A DNA stretch of 64,000 nucleotides from Devosia sp. 2618 (GTDB lineage Bacteria; Pseudomonadota; Alphaproteobacteria; Rhizobiales; Devosiaceae): NCBI RefSeq assembly GCF_040546815.1, contig NZ_JBEPOO010000001.1:2604001-2668000 (forward strand), in the 5' to 3' direction. Position 1 is the first letter of the stretch, and every line of letters starts with the position of its first letter. The notes beneath the pieces were generated by a model that searched no databases, had not been told where the DNA came from, and saw only the letters and a list, made by a program, of their open reading frames with translations. This document shows positions 19,639 to 28,970 of the stretch, in pieces. Position numbers and translations under genes: made by a program.

Positions 19639-19998
19639 GATGATTTCCGGGCGCGTCAAAACGCGGACCGGCCTCTGATGATGTGAATGGTGACGCAAGG
19701 AATCGCGGTCGCAGAACGACCCGGTTTCAAAACGTCACGGCATGGTGGCTAGAAAAATGTCCGCGGCTGGTGAGCCGAGGCGACGAAAGGGCGGAGCGTC
19801 AGGCTCGGCGCTGATGTCGCGAAGTAGGACCCTGATGGTGGCGTGTGAACATGTCTGTCATGTGCTGCCTCCCTCGGGTTGGCGTTATTGGACGAGGCGC
19901 TTCTAGCTCGCGCTTCCGTGATCGGCAAGCAATGATGTGGCGCCGTGTCGCAGAGCGCGCTGATTGTTGCGCGAAGGCAACAGCGAGGGCAGCCGGGC
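19639..19998. other. Gap between the DUF1127-like gene and tag
   Basis: No convincing gene. On the minus strand, GGGAGGCAGCACATG gives a good ribosome-binding site and start, but the frame stops after 20 codons. The adjacent frame continues for another 30 codons with coding-like base use to a stop at 19749 yet has no start. This could be a broken small gene or chance. Confidence 0.4.
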
Positions 19999-20622
19999 CT
20001 AAGCCGGCCGCACCAGTGCGTTGCGTTCTGCCTCGACCTCATCGCGGCAGAAACAGCCTTCCATATGGTCGTTGACCAGGCCCATGGCCTGCATGAAGGC
20101 ATAGCAGGTGGTGGGGCCGACGAAGTTGAAGCCGCGCTTGCGCAGATCTTTGCTGAGGGCGCGCGAGGCGTCGGTCTGACCGAGCAGACGCAGCGAGGCC
20201 CAGCTCAGATCATCGGGGCGATGTTCGGCGCGGGTTTCGAAACGCCAGAAATAGGCGGCGAGGGAGCCGAACTCTTTTTGCAGTTCGAGCGCGCGCTTGG
20301 CGTTGTTGATGGTGGCGTTGATCTTGCCGCGATGGCGGATGATGCCGGTGTCCTGCAGCAGGCGCTCGACGTCCTCATCGGTCATGGCAGCGACCTTGGC
20401 GATGTCAAAGCCATGGAACACTTCGCGGAAGCGCTCGCGTTTGCGCAGGATGGTGATCCAGGAGAGGCCTGACTGGAAGCCTTCAAGACAAATCTTTTCG
20501 AATAGCCGCGTGTCATTGGTGACCGGGCGGCCCCATTCGCGGTCGTGATAGTGACGATACAGCGCGTCGTCGCCGGCCCAGGGGCAACGTGGCAGGCCAT
20601 CGGCATCGGCGACAATCGACAT
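19999..20622 (-). CDS. tag: DNA-3-methyladenine glycosylase I
   Basis: 207-residue base-excision repair enzyme that removes 3-methyladenine from alkylated DNA. The N-terminus reads RCPWAGDDALYRHYHDREWG, with the cysteine and histidine of the family's zinc site; the C-terminal FNFVGPTTCYAFMQAMGLVNDH supplies the remaining zinc ligands and the DNA-binding hairpin. Length is normal. It is divergent from the L,D-transpeptidase gene. Confidence 0.95.
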   Translation of the reverse strand: MSIVADADGLPRCPWAGDDALYRHYHDREWGRPVTNDTRLFEKICLEGFQSGLSWITILRKRERFREVFHGFDIAKVAAMTDEDVERLLQDTGIIRHRGKINATINNAKRALELQKEFGSLAAYFWRFETRAEHRPDDLSWASLRLLGQTDASRALSKDLRKRGFNFVGPTTCYAFMQAMGLVNDHMEGCFCRDEVEAERNALVRPA

Positions 20623-20866
20623 GGCTGCTGCACCTTTGTTGCAAATCAAGCAGATGCTTAGACCGGCATCGCCTGCAATGGAATGCAAAGCCCAACATTT
20701 CGACAACACAATTGCTGGCCGCTACGCCGTGCTCGGTTTGCTTAGCGATGCGCTAACCATCAGTTCGATCAATGGCTTAACCATGCCAATTCACCCCATA
20801 TTGGCCAATTATCGGCAACAATCACAGCAAGCTGACACCTCGTCGGCATGCAATGTGGATGTCGTC

Positions 20867-21490
20867 ATGATCGGGACCAAGTCTATCGCCAAGGGTTTGA
20901 TTGCTCTGTTGCTTACAAGCGCAATGCTGCTGCCGGCAGCAGCGCAGGGACTACAGCCGGGCTGGCGCTTCGCGCCGCCTCCAGGTGTCACGCTGACATC
21001 GGGCAAGCCGCAGCACGCGCTGATGCTGCAGGGTAATGGGCAGGTGAACCCGATCTATCTGCGGCAGGTCGTGAGCTACCCGACCAATGAACGCAGTGGT
21101 ACCCTGGTGATCGATACCGGCGCGCATTTCCTCTATTTCGTGCTCGGCGATGGGCGCGCGCTGCGCTACGGCATCGGCGTTGCCAAGTCGGGATTTGAAT
21201 GGAGCGGCACCCATCAGGTGAGCCGCAAGGCCGAATGGCCAAGTTGGACGCCGCCGGCAGAAATGCTGAAGCGCCGCCCCGAATTGCCGCGCTTTATGGA
21301 AGGTGGTACCAACAACCCGCTCGGCGCCCGCGCGCTTTATCTTGGATCAACGCTGTATCGCATCCACGGCACGACCGAGCCATGGACTATTGGGCAAAAC
21401 GTTTCTTCAGGTTGCATTCGCATGACTAACGCGGACGTGATCGACCTTTATGAACGTGTCAAACTTTATACGAAGGTGGTGGTCCTTTAA
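20867..21490 (+). CDS. L,D-transpeptidase (YkuD/ErfK family)
   Basis: 207-residue exported enzyme that makes 3-3 peptidoglycan cross-links or attaches proteins to peptidoglycan. Residues 1-27 are a signal peptide (hydrophobic run IALLLTSAMLLPAAAQ). The YkuD catalytic region has IHGTTEP and SSGCIRMTN near residues 170-190, with the nucleophile Cys and paired His. The ATG at MIGTKSIAKG is chosen because it gives the signal peptide; a longer open frame reaches back into tag. The gene is monocistronic. Confidence 0.93.
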   Translation: MIGTKSIAKGLIALLLTSAMLLPAAAQGLQPGWRFAPPPGVTLTSGKPQHALMLQGNGQVNPIYLRQVVSYPTNERSGTLVIDTGAHFLYFVLGDGRALRYGIGVAKSGFEWSGTHQVSRKAEWPSWTPPAEMLKRRPELPRFMEGGTNNPLGARALYLGSTLYRIHGTTEPWTIGQNVSSGCIRMTNADVIDLYERVKLYTKVVVL

Positions 21491-21556
21491 TAAGGATTTT
21501 CCCTGAGTATCGGCAGCGCCAACACTTTCTGCGCCCTCATCACGGATACTGCACTT

Positions 21557-23395
21557 ATGAATCGCTTCCTCGCATTGGCCGCGCGTTTTGGACGCGATGA
21601 GCGCGGTGTCTTTGCGGTCCTGTTCGGACTAATGGCCATCGTCCTGATCGCTTTCGGCGGAGCCGTGGTCGATTATGTGCGGCTTGAGCAGACCAAGAAC
21701 CAGGCACAGGTGGCGCTAGACGCTGCGACGCTGGCGCTGCAGCCCGACATTACCGTGGCCGGGTTCAACCAGGAAACGATCCGCAAGAAGGCGGAAGATC
21801 TGGTGCGCAATCGTATCGGCGATGCTTCCGTCGTCATGAAAGTCGCCAAGCCTGAAATCGACACGAAGGCCGGCTCGCTGACGTTGAGCGGCGAGCTGAC
21901 GATCCCAACTTACTTTGTGAACCTGGTCGGCGTGCCCACCATGAGCGCGGGCTTCAGGTCGCAGGCCGTGCGCGGTGCGCTCGACATGGAAATATCGGTT
22001 GCGCTGGATATTACCGGTTCGATGAAAGGTCAACGCATCGCTGACCTCAAGGCATCGGTGCTTGAGCTGATCGATTCAGTGGTAGCCGACGACCAGAGCC
22101 TCAATTACTCGAAGATGGCCCTGGTGCCTTATGCGCAGGCCGTCAATGCCGGTGTTTACGCCGACGCTCTGCGTGGGCCCATTCGTGGTCCCAAGGGAAT
22201 CAAGACAATCGCCTGGACAACAGGCAACACCAAAGCCATCACGGCTGTCGACAGAACGACGTCAACCAACAACCCAGCGATCGTCACAGCCAATGGACAT
22301 GGCTTCTCCAACGGAGACTGGGTCTACATTTGGAATGTGTCGGGCATGTCGAGCATTAACAACCGGATCATCAAAGTCTCCAGTGTGACGACCAACACCT
22401 TCCAGTTGGCTGGGATCAATGGCAGAAACAATGGATTTTCCGGCAGCGCATCGGTGGTCAAATGCACGTACGATAACTGCGCGCTCCTTGTTACTTCGAA
22501 TCTTCACGGCTACAAGAACAATGAGTATGTTCGGGTCACCAATGTTGGTGGTTTGACTGCCGCAAATGACGTGACATTCCAGGTCTCGGAAGCGCAGACC
22601 AATACGTTAAAACTGACCGGTGCGCTCAATGGCGCGGCTGGCGCATATGTCGCCAATACTGGCGATCTCCATTGCACCTGGCAGAGCGCCACGGAGGGGT
22701 GCACATACTACTATTTCAGTACGGCAGGTGGGGGAACCAATACGCTCGCCGGCTCGACCTGCGTCACAGAACGCGCCATAAACGGAACAAACGATGCGCC
22801 GCCGACAACAACTCTGGTCGGGCGGAATTATGCCGGTTCAAACAATCCATGCATTCCCAATGCCATTGTGCCGCTCACTGACAACAAAACGACGCTCCGT
22901 GCGACCGCAAACGCACTGACTGATGGCGGTTCGACCTCAGGATCGCTGGGTACCCTTTGGTCCTGGTATATGTTGTCGCCGGAATTTGGCTATGCTTGGC
23001 CATTTGATAGCCGGCCAGCGGCCTATAACCATGAGAACCTACTAAAGGCTGCCATCATCATGACGGATGGCGAATACAATACCGTGCACTGTGAAGGGGT
23101 CGTGGCCCGTAACTCTACATCGGGTAGCGGCGCCACCACGGATCAAACTAATTGTAACGCGCCCAACGGCGACGCCTATCAGCAGGCCCGCGCCTATTGC
23201 GATGCGATGAAAGCCAAGAATATCACGGTCTACACGGTGGCCTTCTATATTCCGGCAAATACTCCGGCCCGTGCGATCATGGATTACTGCGCTACGTCGC
23301 CCCAGCATGCCTTTACAGCGGACAACGGCGCTCAGCTCAGGGACGCCTTCCGCCAGATTGCCCGCATTCTGTCATCGCTCCGCATCGCGCAGTAG
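21557..23395 (+). CDS. TadG-like pilus-assembly protein with von Willebrand domain and an inserted repeat module
   Basis: 612 residues. An N-terminal membrane helix (FGLMAIVLIAFGGAVVDYV) sits in the TadE/G-like prepilin context. A vWA domain follows, with the MIDAS sequence ALDITGSMKGQR near 150 and the distal AAIIMTDGEYNT near 495. Between them, residues about 230-370 carry two tandem modules of roughly 60 residues, the first around GHGFSNGDWVYIWNVSG and the second around LHGYKNNEYVRVTNVGG, each ending in a TNTF/TNTL motif. This resembles the FCCH-type barrel seen in phage and E1-like proteins. The domain is predicted to lie on the periplasmic side. No other tad genes are adjacent, so it may act alone or with a distant tad locus. 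Confidence 0.85.
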   Translation: MNRFLALAARFGRDERGVFAVLFGLMAIVLIAFGGAVVDYVRLEQTKNQAQVALDAATLALQPDITVAGFNQETIRKKAEDLVRNRIGDASVVMKVAKPEIDTKAGSLTLSGELTIPTYFVNLVGVPTMSAGFRSQAVRGALDMEISVALDITGSMKGQRIADLKASVLELIDSVVADDQSLNYSKMALVPYAQAVNAGVYADALRGPIRGPKGIKTIAWTTGNTKAITAVDRTTSTNNPAIVTANGHGFSNGDWVYIWNVSGMSSINNRIIKVSSVTTNTFQLAGINGRNNGFSGSASVVKCTYDNCALLVTSNLHGYKNNEYVRVTNVGGLTAANDVTFQVSEAQTNTLKLTGALNGAAGAYVANTGDLHCTWQSATEGCTYYYFSTAGGGTNTLAGSTCVTERAINGTNDAPPTTTLVGRNYAGSNNPCIPNAIVPLTDNKTTLRATANALTDGGSTSGSLGTLWSWYMLSPEFGYAWPFDSRPAAYNHENLLKAAIIMTDGEYNTVHCEGVVARNSTSGSGATTDQTNCNAPNGDAYQQARAYCDAMKAKNITVYTVAFYIPANTPARAIMDYCATSPQHAFTADNGAQLRDAFRQIARILSSLRIAQ

Positions 23396-23419
23396 GGACG
23401 GCGGGACTATCATCTGCCT

Positions 23420-25009
23420 TCAGAGCAGCGGCATCTGGAGGTAGGAGTCGGCGAGCCATAGGGCCAGCTTCATGATAGTGAAGGTGGGGTTGGCGCTGCC
23501 GGCTGTGGGGAACACCGAGGCGCTGGCGACGGCGACGTTGGGCACGTTGTGGCAGCGCAGGTCGGGACCGACCACCGAGGTTGCCGGGTCGGTGCCCATG
23601 CGGGTTGAGCCGGATGGATGGGCGCAGGCTTCCGCCCGGTCGATGATCTGCACATTGGGGTCGCCAACGCCGGGCGCCCAGGTCAGCGGGCATAGACTGT
23701 CAAAGCCCGAGCGTTCCCAATAGCGCCGCAGGTGGCTGATGGTGGACTGGAAGGTGCGCTCATCGGGGGCGCGAGGTTTCCATTCAAACAGCGGTTTGCG
23801 CACGCCGAGGCGGTCGGTTTTGGCCGACAGGCGGATGCGGTTTTGTGGGTCGGGCAGTTGCTCGATCGAGGTCATCAGTCGGAAATTGATACCGGGCGGC
23901 ACATAGAGCTGCTTGTGCCAGAGCCGCCAGAACGCGCCTTTGGCGATCAGGCCGACGTCTTTGGCGGCGGTCCGAATGTCCTCGGGGTTCACTTTTCGGC
24001 GCTGCAGTCCGTGGGCGATGTTTTTGACCGCCGCGAGGCCGCTATTGCCCAGATCCATCGAGACATAGACAAACGAGCTCGACACGGCATCGCCCTGCTG
24101 CGCGCCGTGCGACAGTTCCAGATGCAGGTCGCGGCGTGTACCCTTGATGAAACGGTAGCTGAACAGGTGATTGGTGAGGTCCGCTCGCTGGCGTTCGACG
24201 ACGGCGATCTCGGCCTTGAGGTGATCCTGAAAATAGCGGCCCAAAGCGTCGGTGCGCTCGAAAGCGTGGTTACCGCTGGCTTCGTCGAGCAGCAATAGAA
24301 GCCGGGTCGATTCAATCGTTCCGGCGGCGATGGTGAAATCCCTGGCCCGGATGGTGATGCCCTGCCCCGTCAGGCTCAGCGCCTTGACCGCCTTGAGCCG
24401 ACCCGTTTCGGTATCAAGTTCGAAGTCGCAGACGGTGGCGCCGAGCCAGACAGAAATGTTGGGGCTGGAGCGAATTTCATCGCCGAGCATGGTGACGATA
24501 TTGCAGCGTTTAAAGGTTGGCACCTTGGCCCAGCGGGCCCTGAAATCGTCCTGATCGGCAAGCAACAGACCCGACGAGCCGGGCGCGATGTCCTCGATGC
24601 CTTCAAAGGAATCGTGGCCGACGGAAAACAGCTCTTCCAACTCGTTCTGATAGCGTCCGAGTGCCTGCGGGGCGTTGGGCCATTCGGGTTGGGAGACATG
24701 CTCGCGCAGACCTTGATCCTCGTCACTGATCGGGATCATGCGGCCGCCCCAGCGCGAGGATGAGCCGCCAAGGCCCCGGTAGCGACCGGTCAGCGCGCGG
24801 TCATAGCGCCCGCCGGGATCGTCAATTTCATTGAGCGCGTGGATGTCTGCGTCATGGCTCATGGTGCCGCTTTCGAGCACGATGACCTTGCGGTTCTGGC
24901 GGGCGAGGCGGGTGGCGAGCAGCAATCCGGCAATGCCACCGCCGACAATGCAATAAGCGGCCGCGTCAGTCTGGCCCTCGGCCGCCGTGGCAAGGTTGCG
25001 GATGGTCAT
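23420..25009 (-). CDS. GMC-family FAD-dependent oxidoreductase
   Basis: 529 residues. The N-terminal FAD-binding motif is YCIVGGGIAGLLLATRLA, followed by the GMC segment GGSSSRWGGRM. The C-terminal substrate domain has HPSGSTRMGTDP and GSANPTFTIMKLALWLAD, containing the catalytic His and Asn region of the GMC_oxred_C fold. Family members oxidise alcohols or sugars. Its position at the border of the polysaccharide region, divergent from a glycosyltransferase, suggests a sugar or lipid-linked intermediate, but this is an inference. No signal peptide is seen. Confidence 0.9.
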   Translation of the reverse strand: MTIRNLATAAEGQTDAAAYCIVGGGIAGLLLATRLARQNRKVIVLESGTMSHDADIHALNEIDDPGGRYDRALTGRYRGLGGSSSRWGGRMIPISDEDQGLREHVSQPEWPNAPQALGRYQNELEELFSVGHDSFEGIEDIAPGSSGLLLADQDDFRARWAKVPTFKRCNIVTMLGDEIRSSPNISVWLGATVCDFELDTETGRLKAVKALSLTGQGITIRARDFTIAAGTIESTRLLLLLDEASGNHAFERTDALGRYFQDHLKAEIAVVERQRADLTNHLFSYRFIKGTRRDLHLELSHGAQQGDAVSSSFVYVSMDLGNSGLAAVKNIAHGLQRRKVNPEDIRTAAKDVGLIAKGAFWRLWHKQLYVPPGINFRLMTSIEQLPDPQNRIRLSAKTDRLGVRKPLFEWKPRAPDERTFQSTISHLRRYWERSGFDSLCPLTWAPGVGDPNVQIIDRAEACAHPSGSTRMGTDPATSVVGPDLRCHNVPNVAVASASVFPTAGSANPTFTIMKLALWLADSYLQMPLL

Positions 25010-25188
25010 CTGCTTGGCTCCACTCGTCGTTCAGCGGAAAACCCTAAGCCTGGGGCGCGTCAAAGGGTGCTGCACACAACGGCGCAAAACGACAGTCTTT
25101 AGAGCTAGTTGGGCGGGATGGTCGGGCTATTGCCGCCTGGGCCGGCAAAGTCGCAGTCTGACGGCTTGGCCGTGTGGAGTAGGTGGAC

Positions 25189-26109
25189 ATGGATGACCGT
25201 CCCAGTGTCAGCATCATCATTCCGAATCTGAACGAGCCCGATCTGCTGGTGTGTCTGCGGGCGCTGGATGTGCAGCGCATTCACGGGATTCCGTTCGAGA
25301 TTTTGGTCGTCGATAACGGCTCGCGCGAAATGCCTGAAATGGCGGTGTCGCTGGTGTCTGGCGCGCGTCTGTTGCGGGAGACCACGCCCGGCCCCGGCCC
25401 GGCACGCAATCTGGGTGTGGCGCAGGCGCGCGCGCCCATTCTGGCATTCATCGACGCCGACTGCGTGGCATCGCCGAACTGGCTGCGGGTGATCGTTGAA
25501 TATTTCGACGAGCATCCGGAGGTGGACTTTATCGGCGGCGACATCAGGATCAGGCCGGCGAACGCCGATCGGCTCACCGCGGTGGAGGCCTATGAAAATG
25601 TCTATAGCTACCGGGCGCGCTCCTATGTCGAACAGTATGGCTTTGCGGCTAGCGGCAATATGGCAGTGCGCGCCGAGGTGTTTCATTCGGTGGGGCCGTT
25701 CGGGGGGATCGGCACCATGGAGGACACCGAATGGGGCCAGCGCGCGACGGCAGCTGGATATCAGATCGGCTATCTCGAAGGTGCGCGGGTTTACACGCCA
25801 TCCTGCAATTCTTTCCCCGAACTGGCGCGGCGCTGGGACCGGCATGTGGCACATGAATTTCGTCATGTGGGACACAAGCCGCTGGCATTGGCCAAATGGA
25901 TCGGCAAGAGCGTGGCGATGGCTGGTTCCCCGGTTTTTGAGACGATCCGTATCTGGCGCTCGGACCGTGCGAATGGCACACGCGAGCGCCTGCTGGCGCT
26001 GAGCTGTGTCACCCGAATTCGGCTCTATCGCGCCCGCCGTATGCTGGGGCTTGCCTGGCATCATAACACGGCCGGCATGGTCGATATGTGGAACCGCGAA
26101 AGCAAGTAG
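25189..26109 (+). CDS. Family 2 glycosyltransferase
   Basis: About 306 residues with a GT-A fold: SVSIIIPNLNEPDLL at the N-terminus, VVDNGSREM, then the DxD-type metal site in AFIDADCVASP and the acceptor motif SGNMAVRAEVF. The last segment MEDTEWGQRA matches the ED(x)E catalytic box of processive and rhamnosyl-type GT2 enzymes. The start is uncertain between this ATG and a GTG 6 nt upstream; GGAG lies 9 nt before the ATG. The sugar transferred is not predictable. It begins the plus-strand pair with the unknown toroid-like gene. Confidence 0.88.
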   Translation: MDDRPSVSIIIPNLNEPDLLVCLRALDVQRIHGIPFEILVVDNGSREMPEMAVSLVSGARLLRETTPGPGPARNLGVAQARAPILAFIDADCVASPNWLRVIVEYFDEHPEVDFIGGDIRIRPANADRLTAVEAYENVYSYRARSYVEQYGFAASGNMAVRAEVFHSVGPFGGIGTMEDTEWGQRATAAGYQIGYLEGARVYTPSCNSFPELARRWDRHVAHEFRHVGHKPLALAKWIGKSVAMAGSPVFETIRIWRSDRANGTRERLLALSCVTRIRLYRARRMLGLAWHHNTAGMVDMWNRESK

Positions 26110-26277
26110 TGTGGGCCATGCATCCATCGGCTTAGGCCGTTCCGACCACTACTTCTCCTGCAGGACCATGAGGCGCGCTGCTCCATCGCAAGAGCGAAGT
26201 GCGGCGCGAAAATCGCCATGCCAAGCTCGACAGATGCAGGCGATCTGCGCGATCTGACGTTAGAGCAAGGGACGAAC

Positions 26278-27492
26278 ATGCTGCAGGACTATGTTGGGCT
26301 TCCTGGCCCCGAAGACACCCCTGACGCCGAGATGGACCGCATTGTCCTGCTCGACCCGTTCTGCCCGCCTGTCGGCAATTGCGTGCCGGCACTTTGCGAT
26401 CTGGCGGTGCGCGGGCTCAAGCGCATGGCAATGAGCGATCTACGGTTTCCGCATACGATGCGCAGCGTGGACAATCGCGATGGGTCGGGCACGCGAGCCG
26501 AGGGCGACAACCTGCGCTATACGATCAACGTGGCTCAGGGGCTGGCCTGGACGCCTGATGCCGTGCAACGCACGGTGCTCAAGGGCGCTACGGCGCGAGA
26601 TGTCGCGCTCGATTGCATTGGTCGCGCGGCGCAGTCCCGTGAACCGGGTGCGGTGGCTTTGGCAGCCTGGGCGGCGGCGGAAACGGCTGGGGTCTTTGCG
26701 CCGCAGTTGTTCGAAATTCTCCGCGATGTGCTGCGCAATGATCCATCGGTTGAGACGGTATCCTGCGCCTGGGCGCTCACTGCTGCATTGGCCGCGCGGC
26801 ATCTTGGTGACACGCACGAGGTGCTGCAGTTGGCCTATCGTCGACTACTCGATGGGCAGTCTGCCAGTGGCCTGTTTCCGCACGTGACGCCGACCAAAGC
26901 ACTTGGCTGGGGGCGCAGCCATGTCGGGTGCTTTGCCGATCAGGTCTATCCGATACAGGCGCTGGCCCGGCTTGGCTTTGCCGATGGCGACAAGGTCGCG
27001 TTGCGGGCCTCCGAGGCTTGCGCGGCACGGATCGTGCACTTGCAGGGCACGTCCGGGCAATGGTGGTGGCACTACGATACGCGCGACGGCAGCGTGGTCG
27101 AGGGCTATCCGGTTTATAGTGTGCATCAGCACGCCATGGCGCCGATGGCCCTGCTCGATCTGCAGGAGGCCGGGGGCACCGATCATCGTGGCGCATTGGT
27201 AAAGGGGCTGGGATGGCTCGATAGCCGGCCAGAAACCAAGGAAGCGATGATCTCGGTCGATGATGGCGTCATCTGGCGCAAGGTTGGTCGCAACGAGCCA
27301 CCCAAACTGGTGCGCCGGATTGCGGCGGTGACGACGGCGCTGAAGACGGGTTGGCACCTGCCGGGGCTGGACGCGCTGATGCCCGCCGGCAAAGTGGATA
27401 GGGAATGCCGGCCCTATGAATTTGGCTGGATGCTTTATGCGTGGCGTGCTCGCGGCGTGGTGCAGCACTTACGCGAGAACCGGCCCGTCTAA
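26278..27492 (+). CDS. Unknown protein, probable alpha/alpha-toroid (polysaccharide-associated)
   Basis: About 404 residues with no family I can name. The protein is rich in amphipathic helices and aromatic residues: WGRSHVGCFADQVYPIQ, QWWWHYDTRDGSVVEGYP and YSVHQHAMAPMALLD. The helix-hairpin periodicity and these Trp/His/Asp clusters recall alpha/alpha-barrel glycan hydrolases, lyases and prenyl cyclases. No signal peptide is seen. The ATG chosen has AAGGGA 7 nt upstream; another ATG lies 60 nt upstream without one. It follows a glycosyltransferase and converges with rfbC 12 bp away, so a role in glycan assembly or turnover is plausible. Confidence 0.65.
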   Translation: MLQDYVGLPGPEDTPDAEMDRIVLLDPFCPPVGNCVPALCDLAVRGLKRMAMSDLRFPHTMRSVDNRDGSGTRAEGDNLRYTINVAQGLAWTPDAVQRTVLKGATARDVALDCIGRAAQSREPGAVALAAWAAAETAGVFAPQLFEILRDVLRNDPSVETVSCAWALTAALAARHLGDTHEVLQLAYRRLLDGQSASGLFPHVTPTKALGWGRSHVGCFADQVYPIQALARLGFADGDKVALRASEACAARIVHLQGTSGQWWWHYDTRDGSVVEGYPVYSVHQHAMAPMALLDLQEAGGTDHRGALVKGLGWLDSRPETKEAMISVDDGVIWRKVGRNEPPKLVRRIAAVTTALKTGWHLPGLDALMPAGKVDRECRPYEFGWMLYAWRARGVVQHLRENRPV

Positions 27493-27504
27493 GCGGGCAC
27501 CTTG

Positions 27505-28089
27505 TCAGAGGGCCAGGTGGGTGGCCTCTAACACCGGTGGAAATGTGGCCGGCGCCACCAGATCATGCAGTGCGCCGGCCGCCTGATCCTTTGGCGACAG
27601 ACGCGGTTGGCCGCTGAGAGGCCAGGCGATGCCGACGTCGGGATCGTCCCATTGCAGCGACCGCTCACGCGACGGATCGTAATAGGCGTCGGCCTTGTAG
27701 AGCACTTCGCAATCGGTGAGCGCCAGAAAGCCATGCGCGAAGCCGGGTGGAATCCAGAGCTGCTTGTGGTTTTCGGCCGACAGCAGAATACCGGCCCAGC
27801 GCCCGAAGCTTGGCGAATGGTGGCGGACATCGACAGCAACATCAAAGATCGAGCCCCGGATGGCGCGCACCAGCTTGCCCTGTTCGCTGGGGGCCAGCTG
27901 GTAATGCAGGCCGCGCAGAACACCGTCGCGCGAGACCGAATGATTGTCCTGCACAAAGTCATGCTGCTGGCCGCTGAGATTGCGGAACAGCGCATTGTTG
28001 TAGCTCTCAAAGAAGGTGCCGCGCTCGTCGGTAAACAGGCGCGGCTCAAGCACCATCACGCCATCAAGATCGAGATAGGTGGTCTTCAT
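27505..28089 (-). CDS. rfbC: dTDP-4-dehydrorhamnose 3,5-epimerase
   Basis: 194-residue cupin epimerase, third step of dTDP-L-rhamnose synthesis. Characteristic sequences are FVQDNHSVSRDGVLRGLHYQ, with the catalytic His, and IPPGFAHGFLAL. It is the last gene of the minus-strand rfbBDAC operon and overlaps rfbA by 4 bp. Confidence 0.97.
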   Translation of the reverse strand: MKTTYLDLDGVMVLEPRLFTDERGTFFESYNNALFRNLSGQQHDFVQDNHSVSRDGVLRGLHYQLAPSEQGKLVRAIRGSIFDVAVDVRHHSPSFGRWAGILLSAENHKQLWIPPGFAHGFLALTDCEVLYKADAYYDPSRERSLQWDDPDVGIAWPLSGQPRLSPKDQAAGALHDLVAPATFPPVLEATHLAL

Positions 28090-28970
28090 GATAATTGCAC
28101 CTCCATGGCCAGACTGCGCAGGTAGCGGCCATAGCCGCTGTTTTCGAGGGGCGCTGCCAGCGCCAACAAGTCGACCGTATCGATCCAGCCATTACGCCAG
28201 GCGATCTCTTCGGGGCAGGCGATTTTCTGGCCCTGCCGGTGTTCGACAGTGGCGATGAATTGTCCGGCTTCGAGCAGGGAGTCATGCGTGCCGGTATCGA
28301 GCCAGGCATAGCCACGTCCCATGACCTGCACATGCAGCTGGCCGCGTTCGAGGTACAGGCGGTTGAGATCGGTGATCTCGAGTTCGTTGCGCTTGGATGG
28401 CTTGAGGCACTTAGCGAGCGCCACCACGTCGGCGTCGTAAAAATAGAGCCCGGTGACGGCATAGTTGGACTTGGGCTGGGCCGGCTTCTCCTCGATGCCG
28501 ATCACTACGCCGTTCTTGTCGAACTCGGCCACGCCGTACCGGCTGGCGTCATCGACGTGATAGACGAAGATTGTTGCGCCGTGGTTGCTGAGGTCTGCGC
28601 GGCGCAGCAGCGGCTGGAAGTCGTGGCCGAAGAAGAGATTATCCCCCAGCACCAGCGCGCTGGCCTCCTCGGCAATGAACTCTTCGCCAATAAGGAACGC
28701 TTGCGCCAGCCCGGCGGGGCTGGCCTGTTCGGCATAGCTGAACGAGACGCCCCATTGCTCGCCGCTGCCCAGCAGGCGCCGGAAGCGCGGCAGATCGTCC
28801 GGGGTCGAAATGACCAGCATTTCGCGGATGCCCGCGAGCATCAGCGTGGTCATCGAATAGTAGATCATCGGCTTGTCGTAGACCGGCAGCAATTGCTTGG
28901 ACATGGCGAAGGTCGCCGGGTGCAGCCGCGTGCCATTGCCGCCGGCGAGGACGATGCCACGCCGGCTCAT
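28086..28970 (-). CDS. rfbA: Glucose-1-phosphate thymidylyltransferase
   Basis: 294-residue enzyme that makes dTDP-glucose from glucose-1-phosphate and dTTP, the first step toward dTDP-L-rhamnose. The nucleotide-binding motif is AGGNGTRLHPAT at residue 9; metal and substrate residues appear in VLGDNLFFGHD and GYAWLDTGTHDSLLEA. It is the third gene of rfbBDAC, overlapping both neighbours by 4 bp. Confidence 0.97.
   Translation of the reverse strand: MSRRGIVLAGGNGTRLHPATFAMSKQLLPVYDKPMIYYSMTTLMLAGIREMLVISTPDDLPRFRRLLGSGEQWGVSFSYAEQASPAGLAQAFLIGEEFIAEEASALVLGDNLFFGHDFQPLLRRADLSNHGATIFVYHVDDASRYGVAEFDKNGVVIGIEEKPAQPKSNYAVTGLYFYDADVVALAKCLKPSKRNELEITDLNRLYLERGQLHVQVMGRGYAWLDTGTHDSLLEAGQFIATVEHRQGQKIACPEEIAWRNGWIDTVDLLALAAPLENSGYGRYLRSLAMEVQLS

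Noticed and set aside
19845..20075. Plus-strand 76-codon frame beside tag
   Set aside because: Mostly antisense to the tag 3' end, Arg/Pro-rich, with no homologous features.
20700..20866. CtrA-type boxes upstream of the L,D-transpeptidase
   Set aside because: Only half-sites such as TTAACC were found, without the second half at the right spacing.
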